The notes beneath the pieces are model-generated. The model saw only the letters and a list, made by a program, of their open reading frames with translations, was not told where the DNA came from and did no database searches. Of a DNA stretch of 64,000 bases, positions 8,785 through 18,137 are shown piece after piece. The stretch is taken from the NCBI GenBank assembly GCA_902560675.1, contig CACEMP010000003.1:28840-92839 (forward strand), in the 5' to 3' direction. Position 1 is the first letter of the stretch. Each line of letters opens with the position of its first letter. The DNA comes from an uncultured Alphaproteobacteria bacterium. GTDB lineage: Bacteria; Pseudomonadota; Alphaproteobacteria; HIMB59; GCA-002718135. The position numbers were made by a program, and so were the translations under genes.

Positions 8785-9351
8785 ATGCACAAAGATAGAA
8801 TTTTAATAAATAAACTAAAAAACTTTGAAAATATAAACTCTAATATATTATCAATAATGTTGATATTAATGGGCTCAATCTTGTTAGCTATTTCAGCTAA
8901 AATTCAGGTACCATTTTGGCCAGTACCAATGACAATGCAAACATTCATTATTTTTTTAATAGGAATGACATATAGTATTAGATTATCTTTTGCGACTGTA
9001 GTGTTTTATCTTTTTCAAGGAGCTATTGGACTTCCTGTTTTTGCATCTGGAGGAGGGATTGCATATTTGATTGGTCCAACTGCAGGATATCTTTACGGAA
9101 TGTTAGTTGCATCAATTATTATAAGTTATTTTGCAAATTTAGGATTTAGCAAAACATATTTTAAAACTGCTTTATCTTTATTTGTTGGATCTATAGTAAT
9201 ATTTTCATTTGGTATTTTATACCTTGGCTATATTATTGGTTACCAAAAAGCAATTGCTGCTGGTTTATTACCTTTTCTCCCAAGTGAAATTTTTAAAATA
9301 GCACTAGCAGTTGTTTTAATACCAACATTACATAAATTTATTAATAAATAG
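8785..9351 (+). CDS. bioY: Biotin transporter BioY (ECF-type S component)
   Basis: Membrane protein that captures biotin, working alone or with an energy-coupling ATPase module. The 188 residues form about six hydrophobic helices. IQVPFWPVPMTMQTF is the signature motif, and GLPVFASGGGIAYLIGPTAG is the conserved mid-protein loop. AAGGA precedes the ATG. No BioM or BioN partner lies nearby, so it is either solitary or uses shared ECF components encoded elsewhere. The cell is likely able to import biotin. Confidence 0.95.
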   Translation: MHKDRILINKLKNFENINSNILSIMLILMGSILLAISAKIQVPFWPVPMTMQTFIIFLIGMTYSIRLSFATVVFYLFQGAIGLPVFASGGGIAYLIGPTAGYLYGMLVASIIISYFANLGFSKTYFKTALSLFVGSIVIFSFGILYLGYIIGYQKAIAAGLLPFLPSEIFKIALAVVLIPTLHKFINK

Positions 9352-9357
9352 TAATTA

Positions 9358-10248
9358 ATGAAAATTGGTATTGATGTAGGTGGTACCAAAACCGAAGGTA
9401 TTTTGTTAGACACTAATGGAAATGAAATAGATAGAAAAAGAATTAATACTGAAAAATCTTATGATGGAACTATAAAAGGCATACTATCAATAATAAATTA
9501 TTTTGAAGATAAATATGGTAAAGTAAAAACAGTAGGTATGGGCATGCCTGGTGCAATATCAAATGATACAGCTTTAATTAAAAATGCAAATTCAATATGG
9601 TTAAATGGAAAACCATTTAAACAAGACTTAGATAAAATCCTAAAAAGAAATGTTAATTTAGAAAATGATGCAAACTGTTTTACTCTTTCTGAAGCAGTTG
9701 ATGGAGCTGGAAAGGGTTTTAAAATTGTTTTTGGAGTAATTATTGGGACAGGTGTTGGCGGTGGTATAAGCATTGATCAAAAAATTTTAAGAGGTCGTAA
9801 TAGTATAAGTGGTGAATGGGGGCATATTACATTACCAAATAGGAGTGAAGATGAAAAAAAGTATGTCAAAGAATGTTATTGTGGAAAAGATGGCTGCTTA
9901 GAAACTTACATATCAGGCCCAGGTTTTTCATCCAATTACAATTTACGTTTTAATAAAAATTATAATTCGCATCAAATATTAGAAGCTTTTAATAATAAAG
10001 AAGATGATAGTATTTTTGCTCTAAATCAATATGTCGATCATTTGGCAAGAGGTTTGTCTTTAGTTTGTAATATACTTGATCCAGATGTGATAGTGCTTGG
10101 AGGTGGTATGTCAAATATTGATTTTATTTATAAAAATATAAATGATGCATTAAAAAAATATGTTTTCACCGACACACTTCATACCAAAGTTGTTAAAAAT
10201 ATTCATGGAGACTCCAGTGGAGTAAGAGGTGCAGCTTGGCTTTCTTAA
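9358..10248 (+). CDS. mak: ROK-family fructokinase (mannofructokinase type)
   Basis: Sugar kinase phosphorylating fructose, possibly mannose, at C6. The ATP motif DVGGTKTE lies at residues 6-13. KNANSIWLNGKPF, SGEWGHITLP and the zinc-binding CYCGKDGCLETYISG follow, and the end is HGDSSGVRGAAWLS. These strings match E. coli Mak as I recall it more closely than NagK, notably the WLNG and YCGKxGC segments. A GlcNAc kinase role cannot be excluded, because the amino-sugar locus near 50-60 kb has no obvious 6-kinase. It lies 6 bases after bioY and is convergent with gabD, sharing TTAA for both stop codons. Confidence 0.85.
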   Translation: MKIGIDVGGTKTEGILLDTNGNEIDRKRINTEKSYDGTIKGILSIINYFEDKYGKVKTVGMGMPGAISNDTALIKNANSIWLNGKPFKQDLDKILKRNVNLENDANCFTLSEAVDGAGKGFKIVFGVIIGTGVGGGISIDQKILRGRNSISGEWGHITLPNRSEDEKKYVKECYCGKDGCLETYISGPGFSSNYNLRFNKNYNSHQILEAFNNKEDDSIFALNQYVDHLARGLSLVCNILDPDVIVLGGGMSNIDFIYKNINDALKKYVFTDTLHTKVVKNIHGDSSGVRGAAWLS

Positions 10249-11696
10249 ATACCACCCATTGATATATATTTTATAGTTAAATAATCATCGAGTCCATAAC
10301 GAGAACCCTCTCTTCCCATTCCTGATTCTTTTACACCTCCAAAAGGAACTTCTGCAATAGTTGGTAATCCATTGTTTATTGAAACTATTCCATACTCTAG
10401 TGCCTCCGCAACCCTCCAAATTCTTCCAATATCTCTTGAGAAGAAATAAGAAGCTAAACCATAAGGAGTATTATTTGCCATTTTAATAACTTCCTCATCA
10501 TTTGAAAATTTATAGAGTGGCGCAACAGGACCAAAAGTTTCTTCAAAAGTTATTTTTGCTTTAGTAGAAACATTAGACAAAACAGTTGGTTGATAAAAAT
10601 TTCCTCCAAGAGAATGTATATCGCCACCAATTGCAATTTTAGCACCTGTATTTACAGCATCTTGAACATGATCAATTACTTTCTCTAATGATGATTTGTC
10701 AATTAATGGACCAGAAATAATTCCATCTTCAAGTCCATTACCAACAGTAATTTTTTCTACTTCTTTTGTAAATTTGTTTAAAAATTCATCATAAATTTTT
10801 TCGTGAACAAATATTCTGTTGGTACAAATACAAGTTTGACCACTATTTCTAAATTTACTTTGCATTGCTCCTGTAACAGCTTCATCCATATCAGCATCAT
10901 CAAAAACAATTAGTGGAGCATGACCTCCAAGTTCCATTGAAACTTTTTTTACAGTTGAGGCACTTTGTTCTAAAAGTATTTTTCCAACTTCTGTTGATCC
11001 TGTAAATGAAATTTTTCTAACTGTAGAATTACTTGTTAATTCCCTCCCTATTTCACTTGCTGAACCAGTTATAACATTAAATACACCATCAGGAAAACCA
11101 GCTTCTTTTGCAAGTTGTGCAACAGCCAAAGCTGAAAAAGGTGTTTGACTTGCTGGTTTTACAACAGTAGTACATCCAACAGCCATAGCAGCAGCACATT
11201 TTCTTGTAATCATTGAATTAGGAAAATTCCATGGAGTTATTGCGCCTACTACACCAACAGGCTGCTTAATAATTACAATTCTTTTACCGGGCCTTGGATC
11301 TGGTATTATATCACCATATACTCTTTTTGCTTCCTCCGCGTAGAACTCAATATAGGAAGCACCCATTAATATTTCACCCTTTGCTTCGGCCAGAGGTTTA
11401 CCCTGCTCAATTGTCATTATCTTAGCTAAGTCATCTGAATTTTTTGAGATCAATTCCCCCCATTTTTTTAAAATTATTGATCTTTCTTTAGCTGTTGTTT
11501 CCTTCCAGCTTTGAAAAGCGTTATTAGCATGATCAATTGCAATTTTTGTTTCTGCAGTTGAGCATTTTGGCACATTTCCAATTATTTCTAGAGAAGCTGG
11601 ATTATTTACTTCAAGAGTTTCTCCTGAAGCACTACCAATCCATTGTCCATTAATAAAACATTTTTGTTTAAACAGCGATTTGTTATTTAATTCCAT
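10245..11696 (-). CDS. gabD: Succinate-semialdehyde dehydrogenase (GabD family)
   Basis: NAD(P)-dependent aldehyde dehydrogenase converting succinate semialdehyde to succinate. It resembles GabD along its whole 483 residues, including TIEQGKPLAEAKGEI, ITPWNFPNSMITRK, KPASQTPFSALA and FTGSTEVGK. The catalytic Cys is in GQTCIC and the general-base Glu in ELGGHAP. The usual Asn of ELGGNAP is His here. The gene diverges from the amidinotransferase/Eut operon with 42 bases between starts. In that context it could instead oxidise aspartate semialdehyde, as the DoeC/Ssd dehydrogenases of ectoine clusters do. Family certain, substrate open. Confidence 0.85.
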   Translation of the reverse strand: MELNNKSLFKQKCFINGQWIGSASGETLEVNNPASLEIIGNVPKCSTAETKIAIDHANNAFQSWKETTAKERSIILKKWGELISKNSDDLAKIMTIEQGKPLAEAKGEILMGASYIEFYAEEAKRVYGDIIPDPRPGKRIVIIKQPVGVVGAITPWNFPNSMITRKCAAAMAVGCTTVVKPASQTPFSALAVAQLAKEAGFPDGVFNVITGSASEIGRELTSNSTVRKISFTGSTEVGKILLEQSASTVKKVSMELGGHAPLIVFDDADMDEAVTGAMQSKFRNSGQTCICTNRIFVHEKIYDEFLNKFTKEVEKITVGNGLEDGIISGPLIDKSSLEKVIDHVQDAVNTGAKIAIGGDIHSLGGNFYQPTVLSNVSTKAKITFEETFGPVAPLYKFSNDEEVIKMANNTPYGLASYFFSRDIGRIWRVAEALEYGIVSINNGLPTIAEVPFGGVKESGMGREGSRYGLDDYLTIKYISMGGI

Positions 11697-11738
11697 AAAT
11701 TTTAATTATAATGAATAATCTAAATTAAGGAAATTATA

Positions 11739-12842
11739 ATGACAATAGTTAATTCTTGGAATGAATGGGATCCATTAAAACATGTAATAGTTGGGGCCGT
11801 TGAAAATGCAAATGTACCTCCTATGGAAACTGCACTTGTACCTAAGATTAGTAAAGATAGTGGAATGATGGGTTCTCACGGACCTCGTTCAAAAGAGTCA
11901 ATCGACAAAGCTAATATACAACTAGAAAACTTTGTTAAAATTTTAAATTCTCTAAATATAAAAGTTGATCGACCAACACCTATTGACTTTTCTCAAAGTA
12001 TCGAAACTCCAGATTGGTCAAATGATGGCATGTTTGGCTGTATGCCTCCAAGAGATGTTATTCTCACTGTAGGAAATGAAATGCTAGAAGCACCCATGTC
12101 TTATAGGTGTAGATGGTTTGAGTATCTTGCATATAGACCTTTACTTGAAAAATATTATTCAGAAGATAAAAATATGAGATGGGAGTCGGCACCTAAACCA
12201 AGATTAACAAATCAATCTTATAAGTTTAATTATCTTCCTGAAGGCATAACTGAAGAAGAACGATACAAAAAAATTGAAAATAGAGACATGATTTTGACAG
12301 AAAAAGAACCACTTTTTGATGCTGCAGAAATTTTACGCTTTGGAAAAGATCTTTTTTATCATAACAATTTTACATCAAATTTAAGTGGCTTAGATTGGTT
12401 AAGAAGACATTATAGAAATCATCGTGTTCATCAAATTAATTTGCCAGGTGATTTAATACCAACTCACATTGATGCATGTTTTACTCCTATTAAACCAGGA
12501 GTAATAATTATTAATCCAAATAGAAAAATTTCATCAGAGCAAAGAAAAATTTTTGATGATAATAAATGGGAAATTCATGAAGCAGCTCCTTCTATTCATA
12601 ATAGCCCACCACCTATGTGTTATTCATCTATTTGGTTATCTATGAATGTTTTGATAATTGATCCTAAAACTATATGTGTCGAAGCGACTGAAGAAAAAAT
12701 GATTAAACAAATGGAAAGTTTTGGATTAGATGTTATTCCAATTCCTTTTAGAGACGTTTATGCTTTTGGTGGTAGTTTACATTGTGCAACAACTGATGTT
12801 TATAGAGAAGGTGAGTGTGAGGATTATTTTCCAAATCAATAA
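11739..12842 (+). CDS. Arginine:glycine amidinotransferase-like enzyme
   Basis: Member of the guanidino-group-modifying family that moves the amidino group of arginine to an amine. It resembles animal L-arginine:glycine amidinotransferase along most of its 367 residues: SSYNEWDPL-like start, PPRDVILTVGNEMLEAPM, FDAAEILRFGKD and GGSLHCATTDV. The Asp-His-Cys triad maps to Asp194, His243 and Cys349, with spacings close to the animal enzyme. The acceptor is unknown; glycine, sarcosine or another amine could serve, and the reaction is reversible. The first gene of a tight operon, it is preceded by AAGGA and overlaps the next ATG by one base. Confidence 0.85.
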   Translation: MTIVNSWNEWDPLKHVIVGAVENANVPPMETALVPKISKDSGMMGSHGPRSKESIDKANIQLENFVKILNSLNIKVDRPTPIDFSQSIETPDWSNDGMFGCMPPRDVILTVGNEMLEAPMSYRCRWFEYLAYRPLLEKYYSEDKNMRWESAPKPRLTNQSYKFNYLPEGITEEERYKKIENRDMILTEKEPLFDAAEILRFGKDLFYHNNFTSNLSGLDWLRRHYRNHRVHQINLPGDLIPTHIDACFTPIKPGVIIINPNRKISSEQRKIFDDNKWEIHEAAPSIHNSPPPMCYSSIWLSMNVLIIDPKTICVEATEEKMIKQMESFGLDVIPIPFRDVYAFGGSLHCATTDVYREGECEDYFPNQ

Positions 12843-13597
12843 TGGATAGTTTTAATCAAAATAATGTTAAAGCCAATTTAAAAGATACAAACTTTTCTAG
12901 AATTGGTGTAATTACACTATCAACTGATTTTACCATTGAGCAGGATTTTAGAAAAATTTGCCATAATTTACCTGTTGATCTATTTTTTAATAGGATACCT
13001 TTTTTAAATCCTCTAACTCATGAAAATTACATAAAGATGGCTGATCATATTACAGAAATAACAAATCAAATATTACCCAATGAAAAAATACAAGTTGTAG
13101 CGTATGGATGTACTTCGGGTACTATTGAAATTGGTGAAAAAAGAATAAGATCTGAAATCTTCAAAGCTAAACCTGATGCTTTAATCACTACGCCTATTAC
13201 AGCAGCTGTAAAAGCACTTAAATTGTTAAACCATAAAAAAATTGCTGTTCTTACCCCTTATCCAAATGATGTTAATGTAAAAGTTTACAATTATTTAATA
13301 GATAGTGGTTTTGAAATTAAATCATTTAGTTCATTTAATTTAAACTATGACTCGGAAATTGCCAAAGTTACCCATGACAGTTTAATGAGAACAATTTCCT
13401 CAATTGATTCAACAGATGTTGATAGTATTTTTGTATCTTGTACCGCATTAAAAGTAATTGATATTATTGAAAAATTAGAGTCAAAATTAAACACAGATAT
13501 CATTTCAAGTAATCAAGCTATTATTTGGGATTCACTAAGATTATCTAATATTAATCAAAAAATTGATGGTTTTGGTAATCTACTTAAATTACATTAA
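12842..13597 (+). CDS. eutA: EutA-like protein (Asp/Glu racemase / maleate isomerase superfamily)
   Basis: The 251 residues form two Rossmann-like halves, each with a candidate catalytic Cys: VVAYGCTSGTIEIG and VSCTALKV. This is the arrangement of the Asp/Glu racemase, maleate isomerase and arylmalonate decarboxylase superfamily. Directly followed by EutB- and EutC-like genes, it corresponds to EutA of marine hydroxyectoine-utilisation operons, whose exact reaction is not firmly assigned as far as I know. It overlaps the amidinotransferase stop by one base. An alternative is a racemase for another hydroxy-amino acid. Confidence 0.72.
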   Translation: MDSFNQNNVKANLKDTNFSRIGVITLSTDFTIEQDFRKICHNLPVDLFFNRIPFLNPLTHENYIKMADHITEITNQILPNEKIQVVAYGCTSGTIEIGEKRIRSEIFKAKPDALITTPITAAVKALKLLNHKKIAVLTPYPNDVNVKVYNYLIDSGFEIKSFSSFNLNYDSEIAKVTHDSLMRTISSIDSTDVDSIFVSCTALKVIDIIEKLESKLNTDIISSNQAIIWDSLRLSNINQKIDGFGNLLKLH

Positions 13598-13609
13598 ATA
13601 GGGTTTAAA

Positions 13610-14572
13610 TTGATTACACTTCAACAAATACAAGATGCACATAAGAAGATTTTACCTTATGTTAATTATACACCATTAGTTAATTCTAATTTCTTATCAA
13701 AAAATAATAAAGTAAAACTAAAGTTAGAAAATTTTCAAATTACTGGTTCATTTAAGTTAAGAGGTGCAGTTAATAAGCTACTTTCTTTAAGCAAAGATGA
13801 CAAAAACAAAGGAGTCATCGCAGTTTCTACAGGTAATCATGGCAAAGGAGTTGCTTATGCTTCAAAGGTATTAGGCATTCAATCAACAATATACATGTCT
13901 TCAATGGTTCCAGAATATAGAAAAGAGGCTATTGAAAAATTAGGAGCAAAAGTAGAAATTATTGGAAAAAATAGTGATGAAGCTGATTTGCATGCTAAAC
14001 GAATTGCCAAAGAAAAAAATATTCCATTAATCCATCCATTTGACGATGAAGATATTATTATAGGTCAAGGAACAGTGGGTTTAGAAATGCTCGATCAGTT
14101 CCCAGATGTTGATACAGTTATTATTCCAACATCTGGCGGCGGCCTTATTTCTGGAATTGCACAAGCAATTAAACTTCAAAAACCTGATACAAAAATTATT
14201 GCAGTATCCATGGAAAGAGGACCCTCCATGTATGAAAGTCTAAAACAAGGTAAGCCTGTCGATGTTAAGGAAACTGAAACTTTAGCTGATTGTTTAGGTG
14301 GCAGCATTGGCTTAGATAATAAATTTACTTTTAATATTGTACAAAAATATGTTGATGACTTTGTTTTAGTTAGTGAAGAAAAAATAGCTGAGGGAATAAG
14401 AATGAATTTTTTAGAACATAAAATAGTATCTGAAGGTGCAGCAGCAACAAGTGTTATGGTTGTTAAAGAAAAACTAACATCACACTTAGGAAAAAATATA
14501 ATCTGTTTAATTTGTGGAGGTAATATAGACTCGGAATTATTCAATAAAGTTTTAAGTCATGCTCATACTTAA
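13610..14572 (+). CDS. eutB: EutB-like hydroxy-amino-acid dehydratase (PLP fold II)
   Basis: Threonine-dehydratase-family lyase that removes water from a beta-hydroxy amino acid. PLP-binding Lys49 is in TGSFKLRGAVNK and the phosphate loop is TSGGGLISG. The segment VSMERGPSMYESLKQG, followed by TLADCLGGSIGLDN, matches my recollection of EutB of hydroxyectoine operons rather than IlvA or the beta-hydroxyaspartate dehydratase BhcB. The 320 residues contain no regulatory ACT domain, which argues against biosynthetic threonine deaminase. The eutC start lies 14 bases inside its 3' end. Confidence 0.78.
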   Translation: MITLQQIQDAHKKILPYVNYTPLVNSNFLSKNNKVKLKLENFQITGSFKLRGAVNKLLSLSKDDKNKGVIAVSTGNHGKGVAYASKVLGIQSTIYMSSMVPEYRKEAIEKLGAKVEIIGKNSDEADLHAKRIAKEKNIPLIHPFDDEDIIIGQGTVGLEMLDQFPDVDTVIIPTSGGGLISGIAQAIKLQKPDTKIIAVSMERGPSMYESLKQGKPVDVKETETLADCLGGSIGLDNKFTFNIVQKYVDDFVLVSEEKIAEGIRMNFLEHKIVSEGAAATSVMVVKEKLTSHLGKNIICLICGGNIDSELFNKVLSHAHT

Positions 14573-15533
14573 TAAAAATCAGATTATTCAACATGTGCAC
14601 TTAAATGAAGAACTCATTCCAATAATTGAAGAAGCTTTTGTCAGTTTATCAAAAGGATCAGTTATGATGCCCCCAATTATGAGAATTGATATTAAGAAAT
14701 ACCATGGCGAATCTGATATTAAAGCTGCTTATATTGAAGGTTTAGATAGCTTTGCAATAAAAATAGCATCAGGTTTTTTTGATAATCCAAAAATTGGTTT
14801 GCCATCAAGTAATGGATTGATGGTTTTATTAGACTCTGAAACAGGAATAGTAAAATCTGTTTTATTAGATGAAGGTTATCTTACAGATACTAGAACAGCT
14901 ATTGCAGGAGCTATAGCTACAAAATATTTATCAAATCAAAACGCTAATACGGTGGGGATCATTGGAGCTGGAATTCAAGCCAGATTACAACTTCAAGCTA
15001 TAATGTTAGTGAGAAAAATTAATAAAATTACGGTTTGGGCAAGAGACAAGATTAAAGCTAATCAATTTTTAGATAGCTTTAAAGATTTAGAAATAGATTT
15101 GCATATGGCTTCTTCTTGTAAAGAATTGGCTTGTTTATCAGAGATAATCGTTACAACAACTCCAAGTAAAAAACCTCTTTTAGAGTTTGATTGGATAAAA
15201 AAAGGAACACATATAACTGCAATGGGATCAGATGCAGAACATAAAAATGAAATAGATCCTCATATGTTAAAATATTGTGATCAATATGTGCCAGATAATC
15301 AATCACAGACAAGTGCATTAGGTGAATTACATCATGCATTGAAAAAAAATCTAATTTCATCTCAAGAAAAATTTAATGATCTTGGTGATATTATTAATGA
15401 TCCAAACTTAGGAAGAAAAAATAAAGAAGATATAACGATATGTGATTTGACAGGAACTGGTGTACAAGATACTGCGATAGCAAGATTTACTTTTAATCTT
15501 TGTAAAAAAAATAATTTAGGCATCAATATTTAA
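14559..15533 (+). CDS. eutC: EutC-like imine reductase (ornithine cyclodeaminase family)
   Basis: NAD(P)-binding member of the ornithine cyclodeaminase/mu-crystallin family. Characteristic stretches are GYLTDTRTAIAGAIATKYL, the Rossmann motif GIIGAGIQARLQLQA, and ITAMGSDAEHKNEI. The end DLTGTGVQDTAIA is the family's C-terminal signature. The match to EutC as I recall it is close. The likely role is reduction of the imine formed after EutB dehydrates its substrate, as BhcD does after BhcB. True ornithine cyclodeaminase activity is a weaker alternative, but notable because the operon begins with an enzyme that can release ornithine. Confidence 0.77.
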   Translation: MLILNKNQIIQHVHLNEELIPIIEEAFVSLSKGSVMMPPIMRIDIKKYHGESDIKAAYIEGLDSFAIKIASGFFDNPKIGLPSSNGLMVLLDSETGIVKSVLLDEGYLTDTRTAIAGAIATKYLSNQNANTVGIIGAGIQARLQLQAIMLVRKINKITVWARDKIKANQFLDSFKDLEIDLHMASSCKELACLSEIIVTTTPSKKPLLEFDWIKKGTHITAMGSDAEHKNEIDPHMLKYCDQYVPDNQSQTSALGELHHALKKNLISSQEKFNDLGDIINDPNLGRKNKEDITICDLTGTGVQDTAIARFTFNLCKKNNLGINI

Positions 15534-15536
15534 AAC

Positions 15537-16979
15537 ATGAGTCAAACAATAATTAAAAAAACATCTGATTACTTCAAATCTAAAGGAGTTGTCTTGCCAA
15601 GTATAAGTGAACTTCAAAATCCTCAAAGTATTAATGAAAATATTAAAAATTCTCTAAAAAAAATAAATAATAATGACATAAACCCACTTAATCTTTTTAG
15701 AGTACATTGGTTCAACAAAAGAGATCAATCAGGTTTTGGTAATGAGCCTGAATATGTTGTGCTTCCGTCAGAATTTACTGGGGTCAAAGCAAAGATTATT
15801 GTAAATATGGGACGTTATTTTCCCTTAATAACAGCTCATAAAGTTTTGGCAGCTTATGGTTGTTTGCTTCCAAGAATATTGAATGGCACTTTTGATTTTG
15901 AAAAACATAAAGCAGTTTGGCCTTCAACAGGAAATTATTGCAGAGGTGGAGTAGCAATATCTCGTATCATGGGACTTAATAGTATTGCTATACTTCCTGA
16001 AGGGATGAGTAATGAGAGATTTGAATGGTTGAATAATTGGGTCGAAGATAAAAAAAATATTATAAAGACAAAAGGCACAGAAAGCAATGTGAAAGAAATC
16101 TATGATGCTTGTAATGAACTAAAAAAAGATAGTCAAAACGATATTATAAATCAATTTGATGAGTATTTTAATTACGGTATTCATCGTTCTGTAACTGGTC
16201 CATCTTTTGAAAAATCATTTCTTAAAGTTAAAGGTGACAGTAATTTAGTTCCAAGGTTTTATGTTAGCGCTTCAGGTTCTAGCGGTACTCTAGCAGCAGG
16301 AGATTATCTTAAAGATAAATTACAAACAAAAATTGCAGTTGTAGAAGCTTTGGAGTGTCCAACATTGCTTCATGGAGGTTATGGTGAACATAATATACAA
16401 GGAATTGGCGATAAACATGTTCCACTTATTCATAATGTAATGAATACGGATTTTGTTGTAGATATTTCAGATCAAGCTACCAATAATCTAAATATGATTT
16501 TTAATACTGAAATTGGAAAAAGGTTTTTAATACAGAGAAAGAATTTAGATCCTAATTTTGTTTCTCGACTTCCTGAATTTGGTTTTTCAGCAATAGCAAA
16601 TATATTAGCTTCAATAAAACTAGCTAAATATATGGATTTAAATAGTGATGATGCAATTATCACCGTTGCTACTGATGGTGCAGATTTGTACATGTCAGAA
16701 TTAAATAAAACGATCAATGATTTTAAAGATAATTATAATGAAATAGTTTGTGCTGAATTATTAGGTAAGCATTTATCAGGCATATCAACTGATAATATGT
16801 TGGAACTTTCTTATATGGATAAAAAAAGAATATTTAATCTAGGTTACTTTACATGGGTAGAACAACAAGGCATAAGTCTTGATGATTTTGAGAAACGAAA
16901 AGATCAGAAATTTTGGAATTCACATTATGAATACATGCTTTCTCTAGACAATCAGATTAAAGAATTTAATAATATGTAG
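15537..16979 (+). CDS. Fold-type II PLP-dependent lyase of unknown substrate
   Basis: Cysteine-synthase-like PLP enzyme of 480 residues, much longer than EutB. The candidate PLP Lys102 is in LITAHKVLAAYG. WPSTGNYCRGGVAISRIMG is the Asn-containing substrate loop and SASGSSGTLAAGDYL the phosphate-binding loop. It has no recognisable regulatory domain. It lies three bases after eutC and three before the M20 gene, inside the operon. The usual aminotransferase step (DoeD) of ectoine breakdown is not encoded in this window, so this lyase could deaminate the released diamino acid, but that is inference. It could equally be a beta-substituting enzyme. Confidence 0.6.
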   Translation: MSQTIIKKTSDYFKSKGVVLPSISELQNPQSINENIKNSLKKINNNDINPLNLFRVHWFNKRDQSGFGNEPEYVVLPSEFTGVKAKIIVNMGRYFPLITAHKVLAAYGCLLPRILNGTFDFEKHKAVWPSTGNYCRGGVAISRIMGLNSIAILPEGMSNERFEWLNNWVEDKKNIIKTKGTESNVKEIYDACNELKKDSQNDIINQFDEYFNYGIHRSVTGPSFEKSFLKVKGDSNLVPRFYVSASGSSGTLAAGDYLKDKLQTKIAVVEALECPTLLHGGYGEHNIQGIGDKHVPLIHNVMNTDFVVDISDQATNNLNMIFNTEIGKRFLIQRKNLDPNFVSRLPEFGFSAIANILASIKLAKYMDLNSDDAIITVATDGADLYMSELNKTINDFKDNYNEIVCAELLGKHLSGISTDNMLELSYMDKKRIFNLGYFTWVEQQGISLDDFEKRKDQKFWNSHYEYMLSLDNQIKEFNNM

Positions 16980-16982
16980 TTT

Positions 16983-18137
16983 ATGAAAACACAAGCTTTA
17001 CATAACCAATTAGTAGAATGGCGTCATGATCTTCATATGCACCCACAATTAAGTTTTGAAGAAGAGTATGCTGCAGCAAAAGTGTCCACACTACTTAAAG
17101 AGTTTGGCATAGAAGTTCATTCGGGTATAGCCAGAACAGGCGTAGTTGGAATATTAAAAAAAGGGAATAGTTCAAAATCAATTGGTATTAGAGCTGATAT
17201 GGATGCTCTTCCTATACATGAAACCAACACTTTTAGTTATAAGTCAAAATTCGATAATCGAATGCATGCATGTGGACATGACGGCCACACAACTATGTTA
17301 TTAGGTGCAGCAAAATATTTGGCAGAAAAAGGGAACTTCAATGGTACCGTATATTTTATTTTTCAACCTGATGAAGAAAATACATTTGGTGCAAGAACTA
17401 TGATTGATGAAGGTCTATTTGATAATTTTAGTATTGATGAAGTATATGCTTTGCACAACATTCCTAATATGGAAATTGGAACATTTGGAACAAGAAAAGG
17501 AGCCATTACAGCAAGTGAAAATTTATTTGAAATAGAAATAAAAGCTAAAGGTGGTCATGCGGCATTGCCTCATATGGGTGTTGATGCAATAACCGTTGGT
17601 TCTCAAATAGCTGTGGCTCTTCAATCGATTGTATCAAGAAAGTTAAATCCAGCAGATAATGGTATAGTTTCTATTACTGAATTTATGACAGATGGTAAAA
17701 AAAATGTTTTGCCAGGTATGGTAAAAATGACTGGTGACGCGAGAGCTTTATCAAAAGAAACAAATGAAAAAATTGCTTCAAAAATGTTACAAATTGTCGA
17801 AGGTATTTGCAATGCACATGGTGTTAATGGTAGTGTTAAATATGAAACGACATGCCCAGTAACTTATAATTCAAAAAACCAAACTGAGTCTGCAACAAAA
17901 GCTGCAGTTTCATTACTTGGCAACGATAGATGTAATGCTGATATTGAACCACGTTTATTCTCAGAAGATTTTTCTGTTATGGCAAATGAAATACCTGGCT
18001 GTTTTGTTTTAATGGGTAACGGTACATCAGAGCAGCATTCTAGACCTTTACATGCAGACAATTATGATTTTAATGACGAATTATTAGTCATAGGTTCTTC
18101 ATATTGGACTGAATTGGTAGAACAACAATTAAAATAA
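16983..18137 (+). CDS. M20-family amidohydrolase / N-acyl amino acid deacetylase (DoeB2-like)
   Basis: Hippuricase/IAA-amino-acid-hydrolase-type enzyme of 384 residues. MHACGHDGHTTMLLG carries the metal-binding Cys-His-Asp-His block. RADMDALPIHE and the FQPDEEN Glu pair follow, and the HADNYDFND His closes the site. The central dimerisation domain (about 180-290) has the GGHAALPH motif. In ectoine operons that lack DoeB, enzymes of this type (DoeB2) are proposed to remove the acetyl group of N-acetyl-2,4-diaminobutyrate. The next start follows directly on the stop codon. Confidence 0.78.
   Translation: MKTQALHNQLVEWRHDLHMHPQLSFEEEYAAAKVSTLLKEFGIEVHSGIARTGVVGILKKGNSSKSIGIRADMDALPIHETNTFSYKSKFDNRMHACGHDGHTTMLLGAAKYLAEKGNFNGTVYFIFQPDEENTFGARTMIDEGLFDNFSIDEVYALHNIPNMEIGTFGTRKGAITASENLFEIEIKAKGGHAALPHMGVDAITVGSQIAVALQSIVSRKLNPADNGIVSITEFMTDGKKNVLPGMVKMTGDARALSKETNEKIASKMLQIVEGICNAHGVNGSVKYETTCPVTYNSKNQTESATKAAVSLLGNDRCNADIEPRLFSEDFSVMANEIPGCFVLMGNGTSEQHSRPLHADNYDFNDELLVIGSSYWTELVEQQLK

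Noticed and set aside
13610..15533. EutB/EutC-like pair as part of the beta-hydroxyaspartate cycle (BhcB/BhcD)
   Set aside because: The sequence motifs fit EutB and EutC better, and no BhcA aminotransferase or BhcC aldolase is present. It remains a mechanistic analogue only.
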